NCBI GenBank assembly: GCA_020628955.1
Contig: JAHDEH010000008.1
Span: forward strand, 1 to 37,666
Length of the DNA stretch: 37,666 nucleotides
Reading direction: 5' to 3'
Origin: Alphaproteobacteria bacterium
Lineage (GTDB): Bacteria; Pseudomonadota; Alphaproteobacteria; Rickettsiales; Rickettsiaceae
The notes beneath the pieces are model-generated. The model was not told where the DNA came from. It saw nothing but the letters and a program-made list of their open reading frames with translations, and did not search any database. Made by a program: the position numbers and the translations under genes. Each line of letters opens with the position of its first letter. Position 1 is the stretch's first letter. Shown here one piece after another: positions 30,687 to 37,666 of this stretch.

Positions 30687-31844
30687 TTATGAGTTATTTT
30701 TGTTTTTAGCAATTTTAAATATTTCGCTTGCCGCGATTTCTGATGGGGCAGGGCCATTTGGATTACGCAACGAAGATAGTATATTAGAAGCTTCTTCGAC
30801 TTGACTATTACCATCATGCAATAAAGATTCAATATTTTGGATTATATTAGAAGCAGAAAAATTATTTTGTAGTAATTCAGGAATCACTTCTTTGTCAGCA
30901 ATTATATTGATTATTGATGCGTATTTTATTTTTATCATCATTTTAATTAAAAAATAACTGATTAAATTTAGTTTGTAAAAAACAATCATTGGCGTTCTTG
31001 ATGCCGATATTTCTATAGTATTAGTCCCAGATTTTGCTAGCGCAACATCCGCAACTGCATATGAATTAAGCCTGTCGGTAGAAAATGAATAAGAAAAACT
31101 AGCGGCGCTTAAATATGATTTAATCAGCTTGAAGTTATTTTCATTTGGCTGCACAAAAATCACATGAATTTCCCTAGATTTTTGCATTTTATTCATTGCC
31201 TCTGCAATAATTGGCATATGTTTTTTTATCTCGCCTGTTCTGCTGCCAGGTGTGATAGTTATGATTTTAGCACCAGTTGCTATGTTTAATTTTTGCAAAT
31301 AGTCTGCATCTGGTTGTTGTTTAAAATTTTGCTCCAGAACCGGGTGGCCCATACATATTGTATTTAGGCCAAGCTTTGTAAAATAGGGTGGTTCAAATGG
31401 TAGTAGCGTCAATAGATTATCATATAACTTTGCATATTTTAATGCTCTGCCTGGCTTGTATGCCCAGACTGAAGGTGCGACTATGTGCACTAGTTTGATA
31501 TCTTTGTTTAGCTCCCTTACTCTTTTTGCCACCCTATATGTAAAGCCTGGAGAATCTATTGTAATTAGAAGGTCGGGATTTTTGTTAATTATGTCATTTA
31601 CAGTTTCATCTATTCTTTTTTTGATGCGAAATATATGAGGGATAATTTCTAAAAAACCCATTATGTTGATTTCATGCATAGGGAACAATGACATTAAACC
31701 CGATTCTTTTTGCATTTTTGGTCCGCCAACTATGCTCATATTAAGAGGCGTTGTGGTACCATTTGCTTGCCATGGAAGTTTCTCTATAAGTTTGCTGCCT
31801 ATAAAATCTCCAGAATTTTCACCAGCTATTATGTATAATTTCAT
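30687..31844 (-). CDS. lpxB: Lipid-A-disaccharide synthase
   Basis: 385 aa; IAGENSGDFIGSKLIEKL, FPMHEINIMGFLEIIPHI, LVHIVAPSVWAYKPGRALKYA, TPGSRTGEIKKHMPI. Confidence 0.96.
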   Translation of the reverse strand: MKLYIIAGENSGDFIGSKLIEKLPWQANGTTTPLNMSIVGGPKMQKESGLMSLFPMHEINIMGFLEIIPHIFRIKKRIDETVNDIINKNPDLLITIDSPGFTYRVAKRVRELNKDIKLVHIVAPSVWAYKPGRALKYAKLYDNLLTLLPFEPPYFTKLGLNTICMGHPVLEQNFKQQPDADYLQKLNIATGAKIITITPGSRTGEIKKHMPIIAEAMNKMQKSREIHVIFVQPNENNFKLIKSYLSAASFSYSFSTDRLNSYAVADVALAKSGTNTIEISASRTPMIVFYKLNLISYFLIKMMIKIKYASIINIIADKEVIPELLQNNFSASNIIQNIESLLHDGNSQVEEASNILSSLRNPNGPAPSEIAASEIFKIAKNKNNS

Positions 31845-31863
31845 AAAATATTTTTTATCTTAT

Positions 31864-31970
31864 ATTGTAAATTTAACTCCTGTTTATGCAGTTTCATTGT
31901 CTCGCTTGAACTACCCGTATATAGTATTCACTTAGCCAATTCTTAGCTAAACTTTAATTAAATATACAAT
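31864..31970 (+). repeat. MITE/palindrome-like repeat, copy E
   Basis: ATTGTAAATTTAACTCCTGTTTATGCAGTTTCATTGTCTCGCTT...GTATATAG...CTTTAATTAAATATACAAT; near-identical 5' half to copy A. Confidence 0.8.
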
Positions 31971-31979
31971 AGTTTTCAA

Positions 31980-33542
31980 CTACTTGCATAAACTAAGTTT
32001 TGGATCAATAGCATCAGATTTTATATTCAAACAGTCCAAAATTGTATGAAAAATATAGTCATGAGAAATATATTTTTTCTTTTTCTTTTGCATTAGTTTC
32101 CATTTCTTTTTATTAGACGCTTTGTAACTATCGGACATCCAAACAATAAAAGGAACCTGCCTCTGTTCTTTTACATATTTTTCGCTGCCATGAGTTAAGC
32201 ACCCATTTTCTCCAAGAGATTCGCCATGATCTGAGGCGTAAATCACAAATGCTTTTTTATTTTTTAATCTATTTATTATAGCACTTAAAACATAATCTGT
32301 ATATAAAATTGAATTATCATAGCTGTTTAATCGCTCTGTTGACTTGCAGCTTGCGGCATCAGTATTATTTGCATCTTGCATTACTGGCTTAAATTTTTCA
32401 AACTCTTTGGGGTATCTTGCGCTATAATTCCAATGGCTTCCAGTTGTGTGCAGAACTATGAACTTTTTTCCTGCGCTTTCTATGTTTTGTTCAAGATAAG
32501 GTAATAATTTGCCGTCGTGGCTGTTTGGTAACATTACAATTGAGCCACCAGGAATCATGTGAAAATTCACTTCATCATAAAATGAACCACCTTTTCTATT
32601 TTTGTAATGTTTAGTAATAGATTGAGTTCCAATCCAAATTGTTTCAAAACCTAGTTTTGTAAGAACAGATAATAAGGTTGACTCATGTTCAATTTTATCT
32701 ATATTTTTTTCGCCATAGCGTGAGAGCATGCAAGGAACAGATAAAAATGTAGAGCTAGAGCATGAGCGTGATTTGTAAGAAATTACATTATTCATTTTCG
32801 ATAGCAAAGGAGTTGTATTCCTGTGATATCCATTAATTCCAAAATTACCATATCTTGCAGATTCACCTATAACAAAAACACCTATGACATCTTCATTATC
32901 TGTTATTTCTTCAAAGCTGAAGGATTTATGTATGTCTTCACGGGTAAAATTTTCATTTTGATTAAACAACACCTCATAGCTATTATGCAAATATTGTAGC
33001 GGGAAGTAGGTGCGAAGAAAGCTATGTTGTGGGTGCAATATATTTAAAGCAAGAAAATATATACATATAGCAGATATCAGCTTGCTAAAAGGGTTTTCAT
33101 TTTGGCACATATTATATTTTTTAAGTAAGTATATGCAAAATATAATAGCAAAAACTATCCATATAATTAGCCTTAAACTCACCAGTTCCTGCACTTCTGT
33201 TTGGTGCGTTGCAAATACTGACAGCATAATTGTCTTGGACGGGGCAATAGAGAAGAAATATAAATAATAGCTAGCAACAGCACCGCTGACAAAGAGAAAA
33301 ATACTGCCAATTGCAAAGAACAGGCGCATGAATGCTAGCCCATAAAAGATAATGAACAGAGTAATAAGATTATATATAAAATCTTTTGCTAGTTCCAAAA
33401 TAGCTGTTATAGTATCTGCTTGGAAATAATGAAATTTATATAAAAATATTGCTGAGTTAAATAATAGGCAATATGATAGGGCAAATATAAATATAGATTT
33501 TATTAATTTCAAATCTATATATTGTTTTATTAATTTTAGCAT
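31980..33542 (-). CDS. EptA-like phosphoethanolamine transferase (sulfatase superfamily)
   Basis: 520 aa; N-terminal TM helices, VIGESARYGNFGINGYHRNTTP, SCSSSTFLSVPCMLSRY, YASDHGESLGENGCLTHG. Confidence 0.9.
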   Translation of the reverse strand: MLKLIKQYIDLKLIKSIFIFALSYCLLFNSAIFLYKFHYFQADTITAILELAKDFIYNLITLFIIFYGLAFMRLFFAIGSIFLFVSGAVASYYLYFFSIAPSKTIMLSVFATHQTEVQELVSLRLIIWIVFAIIFCIYLLKKYNMCQNENPFSKLISAICIYFLALNILHPQHSFLRTYFPLQYLHNSYEVLFNQNENFTREDIHKSFSFEEITDNEDVIGVFVIGESARYGNFGINGYHRNTTPLLSKMNNVISYKSRSCSSSTFLSVPCMLSRYGEKNIDKIEHESTLLSVLTKLGFETIWIGTQSITKHYKNRKGGSFYDEVNFHMIPGGSIVMLPNSHDGKLLPYLEQNIESAGKKFIVLHTTGSHWNYSARYPKEFEKFKPVMQDANNTDAASCKSTERLNSYDNSILYTDYVLSAIINRLKNKKAFVIYASDHGESLGENGCLTHGSEKYVKEQRQVPFIVWMSDSYKASNKKKWKLMQKKKKKYISHDYIFHTILDCLNIKSDAIDPKLSLCK

Positions 33543-33580
33543 TTATAATAATATTTTTTATAATCGTACATTTAATTACC

Positions 33581-34045
33581 ATGATAGTGCAAACAGTTCA
33601 AGAATTTTATCAATTTTTTCAAAAAAATATGCCAATTTTAGCTATAGATTATGGTTTAAAGAAAACTGGCATGGCAATATCAACACCAGACCATAGCATA
33701 TCTATGCCGCATGGAATCACTGATATTGAATCAGAGAAGAAAAAAGTTAATTATATTCTAGGCATAATAGAGAGGCATAATATATGCGCAATTGTGCTTG
33801 GATTGCCAGTTAATATGGATGGATCAAACAGCAATCAAACAGACTTAGTATTAAAATTTGCAGATTATTTGGTAAAAAGAACTAACTTACCAATTTACAT
33901 GCAAGATGAGCGACTAACTTCAAAAGCAGCCAATCAGCTTATGCAAACTTTTGGAATGAAGCGCAAAGAACGCAATCAGGCTGATGACTCGGCGGCGGCA
34001 AGCATGATATTAGAGACAGTGCTCGAAAGTGTTAAAAACTTCTAA
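33581..34045 (+). CDS. ruvX: Putative pre-16S rRNA nuclease (YqgF/RuvX family); start may be internal Met at MPILAIDYG
   Basis: ILAIDYGLKKTGMAIS, VLGLPVNMDGS, DERLTSKAANQLM, DDSAAASMILETVL. Confidence 0.93.
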   Translation: MIVQTVQEFYQFFQKNMPILAIDYGLKKTGMAISTPDHSISMPHGITDIESEKKKVNYILGIIERHNICAIVLGLPVNMDGSNSNQTDLVLKFADYLVKRTNLPIYMQDERLTSKAANQLMQTFGMKRKERNQADDSAAASMILETVLESVKNF

Positions 34046-34068
34046 ATTAAAACAAGCTATGATTCTAA

Positions 34069-34992
34069 TTATTTAAAATCATAGCGCGATGTATCTATTT
34101 TCGCTTCTGCCTTGTCTATAATTTCATCAGCAAAATCACCAGCTATTTGTTTTGAATATGCATTAATTCCAAATTTTTTCTTAAACCAAGATTGTTTTGG
34201 CTCGATATATTCTATATGGATATTTTTGCCAAATTTCTTTTGTATAAATGAATGCATATTAATAATGCCATCTATAAGTCCAAAGTCAACAGCGCTTTGG
34301 CCGGACCAAAATTCTCCATTAAATAATATGTCATCATTTTGAGTAAGTCTTCCGGCTCTGCGATCTTTGACATAATCGATGAAATGTTCGTGAATTTCTT
34401 TTTGCAATGATTTAATGATCTTGAGATCTTCTTCTTTTATTTCCTTGAATGGATCCATTACAGATTTATTATTACCTTGAGTATAGACTCTTCTCTCTAT
34501 ACCAAGTTTTTTGATTGCTTCTTGAAAGCCAAAGCTGCTAGAGATTACGCCAATACTGCCGATGATAGAGCTTCTGCTGGCAAAAATCTTCTCGCCCGCG
34601 CATGCAAGCCAGTAGCCACCAGAGGCTGCAACATCCTCTACAAAGCTGTAAACAGGAATATCTTTTTCCTTGGATAATTCTATGATTCTGCTAGCTATTA
34701 GTTCTGACTGAACTGGCGAGCCACCAGGTGAGTTAACCGCTAAGAACACAGCTTTTAATTTATCTGTTTTAAATGCTTTTTCAATTAATTCGTTGAGTGA
34801 GTTAAGGTTTATGCCCGATTTATTAGCACTTGGCTTGCCAATTACTCCGTCTAGGCGCAGAACTGCTATTTTTTCCTTGCCTTTGCCAAAAAATGGTAGT
34901 AATGACAATAGTTGCTGTAGTTTGCTTAATTTTGGGGTGCTTAGTACTAAATTTGATTCTGCTATGGAATTATTATTTTGATTTACTTTCAT
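34069..34992 (-). CDS. S49 family signal peptide peptidase, SppA-like
   Basis: 307 aa; VFLAVNSPGGSPVQSELIASRI, EDVAASGGYWLACAGEKIFASRSSIIGSIGVI. Confidence 0.92.
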   Translation of the reverse strand: MKVNQNNNSIAESNLVLSTPKLSKLQQLLSLLPFFGKGKEKIAVLRLDGVIGKPSANKSGINLNSLNELIEKAFKTDKLKAVFLAVNSPGGSPVQSELIASRIIELSKEKDIPVYSFVEDVAASGGYWLACAGEKIFASRSSIIGSIGVISSSFGFQEAIKKLGIERRVYTQGNNKSVMDPFKEIKEEDLKIIKSLQKEIHEHFIDYVKDRRAGRLTQNDDILFNGEFWSGQSAVDFGLIDGIINMHSFIQKKFGKNIHIEYIEPKQSWFKKKFGINAYSKQIAGDFADEIIDKAEAKIDTSRYDFK

Positions 34993-35695
34993 TGTTGACT
35001 TCCTCTGTTTTATTATTAGTTTGTTCTTTGAGTGATTTATTACTTTTAGTATCTGTTGCTGTATCTTCTTGTTTTATCTCTTTTTTGTCAAGAATAATAA
35101 AATTATCATGCAACTTTCGATTTAAATTTGCTTTTTTATATGTATTCCTAGGCATTTCATGCTGAGCACCCAGCTCATCTAGGATCAAACGGCGAACCGC
35201 ATTATCCTGCCATTTAATGAAGCCTTTGATTTTTAATTTAATTTTTCCATCTTTGTCTATTAAGTAGGCAGTTGGTAGGCTTGAGATGCCAAGGTCTTTA
35301 AATAAAATATTTTGTGGATCATGAAATATGTCAAGGTGCCTGATATTGCTAGTCTCGTAATATTTTTTTATGTGCTCAGTGCTTTTGCTATTTTCAGATA
35401 TGGCAATAATTTGGAAGGGTAATTTTTTGAAATCCTTTTGCAAATTATCAAGTAGCGGCAATTCATTAACGCAAGCGCTGCACCACGGTGCCCAAAATAC
35501 TAATAAAATCGTTTTTTCCCCGAAATTATCTAGATATATTTTTTTGTCCAGCTCGTCATATATTGGTATTTCGTTATTAATATATTCGTCTGTTTCTAAT
35601 TTTTCCCAGAAAATTTTACCAGCCATAGAGTTATTTGCAGACAAGGTAGCAAATAAAATAAAAAATAATATATATATTTTAGTAATTTTTTTCAT
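34973..35695 (-). CDS. TlpA-family thioredoxin-like protein, exported
   Basis: 240 aa; N-terminal signal, LLVFWAPWCSACVNELPLLDNLQ (CxxC), SSLPTAYLIDKDGKI; hydrophilic low-complexity C-tail. Confidence 0.9.
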   Translation of the reverse strand: MKKITKIYILFFILFATLSANNSMAGKIFWEKLETDEYINNEIPIYDELDKKIYLDNFGEKTILLVFWAPWCSACVNELPLLDNLQKDFKKLPFQIIAISENSKSTEHIKKYYETSNIRHLDIFHDPQNILFKDLGISSLPTAYLIDKDGKIKLKIKGFIKWQDNAVRRLILDELGAQHEMPRNTYKKANLNRKLHDNFIILDKKEIKQEDTATDTKSNKSLKEQTNNKTEEVNNESKSK

Positions 35696-35768
35696 TAAAT
35701 CATTGTTTAGTTTGAATCATCGATGTATGATATACAAATTAATAAAATTAATCTACATATAATTCGAT

Positions 35769-35876
35769 ATGAAATATAATTTTTTTATTTTAATTGTATT
35801 ATTTTCAATTGCATCATGCGGTTTAAAAAAATCATTAAAACTTCCTAAGGAAGATAATAAGATAACACAGACATAA
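35769..35876 (+). CDS. lptM: Small lipoprotein, LptM (YifL)-like (not in ORF track)
   Basis: MKYNFFILIVLFSIASCGLKKSLKLPKEDNKITQT*; lipobox IASC followed by GLKxxLxLP, typical of LptM. Confidence 0.75.
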   Translation: MKYNFFILIVLFSIASCGLKKSLKLPKEDNKITQT

Positions 35877-35884
35877 TTATTGTT

Positions 35885-37543
35885 ATGATTATTCCTGCAT
35901 TAGTATTTTTTTCAGTTGTAACATTAATTGCTCCTGTTTTGGGGCAATATATTGCAAGTGTGTATCGCTATGATTACGTTCAGCACGAGCATTTAAAAAA
36001 TAATACTGGATTTTGGCAAAGTCAAACTGCTTCTGAGTATTTCAGGAGCTTGATAATTTTCAATTTGGTTTGTATTACTATTTCTTTTTTAATCATTTAT
36101 TTTCAGAATTATCTTGTTTTTTCGGTTAATAAAGAGGCTCAGCAAATTAGCTTTGCTGCAGGGCTGAATGCAGCTATTTCTTTTTCTACTGGAACTTTTT
36201 GGCAAAGTCACGACCCAGAGTCTGAGCTTACAATGCTTTCGCATATTTTTGCCATGACTATGCAAAATTTTCTCTCTGGTGCCACGGGCATTGCTGTGTT
36301 TATTGCATTTGTTCGTGGAATTATTAATAGTAAAAATCCGTATATAGGCAATTTTTACGATGATTTTTTAAGGGCTATAATTTTTATTTTATTGCCAATT
36401 GCCCTGTTTGCAGGTTTTAATTTAATTACTTGTGGTGTGCCGCAAAGTTTTGCAGGAGAAGTTGTATATGAAACATTGCAAGATGCAAATCAGCAAACAA
36501 TGTATATTGGGCCTGTGGCCGCGCAGGTTGCCATAAAAAATCTAATTGCCAATGGTGGTTCCTTTTTTTCTAGCGCTTCTGCGCATCCATTCGAGGCACC
36601 TTCGCGCACTGCAATAATGCTTGGTTTATTTTTAATAGTGACAATACAATCAGGCATGATTTTTGCATATGGTTTTCTGGTCGACGCCAGGAAGCTCAGC
36701 TGGACATTGCACTTTATTGTAATATTAATAATGACAATATCATTGTTTTTAATTAGCCAGGGGGAGGGTGAATATGGCGTTCCTTTAATATTGGAAAATA
36801 GCGCCTTAAAAGATAATTTTAACTATAATGGAAAGGAAATGATTTATGATAAATTTCCATCTCTAATGTGGGTTTTGTCCATTACTATGAGCTCTGATGG
36901 GTCACCAAATGCTTGCCTTGAAAATTATTCGCCGTTTAGCACGCTTGTGTTGTTTTCAAATTTAATCATTAGCAAATTTGTTATAGAAAGTGCTTCGTCT
37001 GGCTTTTTTGCAATGCTCTCTTATCTCATAGTTGCAGTTTTCTTAAGAGGTATGATGACCGGTGAAACGGCCAATTTTTTTGGCAAAAGAATCACCATCA
37101 ATGAAATAAATTATGTAATAATTGTGTTTTTAATAGTGCCGGTTGGAGTATTATTATTCACATCAATCACTCTTATGTTGTCATTTACAGATGATTTGAT
37201 AGACCATCATGGTTCGCAAGCAATAACAGATGTCACATATAATTTTGCGTCTAGTTTTGTAGGAAATGGTTCAGATTTCACTGGCCTTGATGTGTCCACT
37301 GATTACTTTAATTATATGACGGCTATTGCGATGTTCATAGGGCGCTACGGAGTCATTTATTTTTCCCTAGCGATAAGTGGCTCATTCTCGAATAAGCAAA
37401 GAATAAATCGCCAAATAAACACGCGCGTGCAATCAAGCATAGAGCTAGGCTTTTTCCTGTTAATCACCGTAATTTTAGTAGGCTCCATAATGTTTTTGCC
37501 TTTAATTATGGTAGGGCCGCTAGTAGAGTATATTAACCTTTAA
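35885..37543 (+). CDS. KdpA-like potassium-transporting subunit, divergent selectivity filter
   Basis: 552 aa multi-TM; MTMQNFLSGATGIAVFIAFVRG, GPVAAQVAIKNLIANGGSFFSSASAHPFEAPS, AMFIGRYGVIYFSLAISGS. Confidence 0.85.
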   Translation: MIIPALVFFSVVTLIAPVLGQYIASVYRYDYVQHEHLKNNTGFWQSQTASEYFRSLIIFNLVCITISFLIIYFQNYLVFSVNKEAQQISFAAGLNAAISFSTGTFWQSHDPESELTMLSHIFAMTMQNFLSGATGIAVFIAFVRGIINSKNPYIGNFYDDFLRAIIFILLPIALFAGFNLITCGVPQSFAGEVVYETLQDANQQTMYIGPVAAQVAIKNLIANGGSFFSSASAHPFEAPSRTAIMLGLFLIVTIQSGMIFAYGFLVDARKLSWTLHFIVILIMTISLFLISQGEGEYGVPLILENSALKDNFNYNGKEMIYDKFPSLMWVLSITMSSDGSPNACLENYSPFSTLVLFSNLIISKFVIESASSGFFAMLSYLIVAVFLRGMMTGETANFFGKRITINEINYVIIVFLIVPVGVLLFTSITLMLSFTDDLIDHHGSQAITDVTYNFASSFVGNGSDFTGLDVSTDYFNYMTAIAMFIGRYGVIYFSLAISGSFSNKQRINRQINTRVQSSIELGFFLLITVILVGSIMFLPLIMVGPLVEYINL

Positions 37544-37545
37544 AC

Positions 37546-37666
37546 TTACTTCTTCAAACAAAATACTACCGTAAAGTTGCCATCTTTTGTGTCAACCCAC
37601 ATTTTTCCGTTATGTTTTTCGATGATTGCTTTGCATAAATAAAGCCCAAGCCCCACGCCTTTTTGC
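37546..37666 (-). CDS. Sensor histidine kinase, C-terminal fragment (cut by window edge)
   Basis: Minus-strand frame KGVGLGLYLCKAIIEKHNGKMWVDTKDGNFTVVFCLKK*: HATPase_c G2-box region. Confidence 0.75.
   Translation of the reverse strand, partial: QKGVGLGLYLCKAIIEKHNGKMWVDTKDGNFTVVFCLKK

Noticed and set aside
1-37666. CRISPR array, prophage, toxin-antitoxin or restriction system
   Set aside because: No regularly spaced direct repeats, integrase/transposase, phage structural genes or paired small TA-like ORFs could be supported.

Overview
AT-rich alphaproteobacterial, probably Rickettsiales-like, chromosomal window. The taxonomic guess is inference from ALA synthase (HemA), GatCAB, MidA and YqgE, ankyrin protein, short palindromic repeats and 'TCATTGCGA'-type repeats. 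Most of the window is housekeeping: murA, aspS, rnd, TraB/GumN-like, yqgE, fabH, rpmF, bamE, gatCAB, map, radC, ccmD/ccmE, midA, lgt, hemA, ychF, parC, full-length spoT/rel, MscS-like, tRNA-Phe(GAA), comEC-like, lpxB, EptA-like, ruvX, sppA, tlpA, lptM, a KdpA-like gene and the 3' end of a histidine kinase. Two small genes below the ORF-track cutoff were read directly: ccmD (14732..14839) and lptM (35769..35876). Best leads: (1) two adjacent orphan proteins built of rickettsial autotransporter-passenger-like motifs with no signal peptide or beta-barrel, duplicated with their 5' and 3' edges and a shared terminator hairpin; (2) a KdpA-like protein whose four selectivity-filter loops all differ from canonical KdpA, with no kdpB following it; (3) a ~105-bp MITE/palindrome-like repeat family, all copies in one orientation, two of which bracket ychF; (4) an intergenic segment at 4237..4351 that can fold into a closed, branched RNA; (5) a perfect 14-bp-arm palindrome directly upstream of the TraB/GumN-like gene. 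No CRISPR array, integrase, transposase ORF or prophage module was seen.
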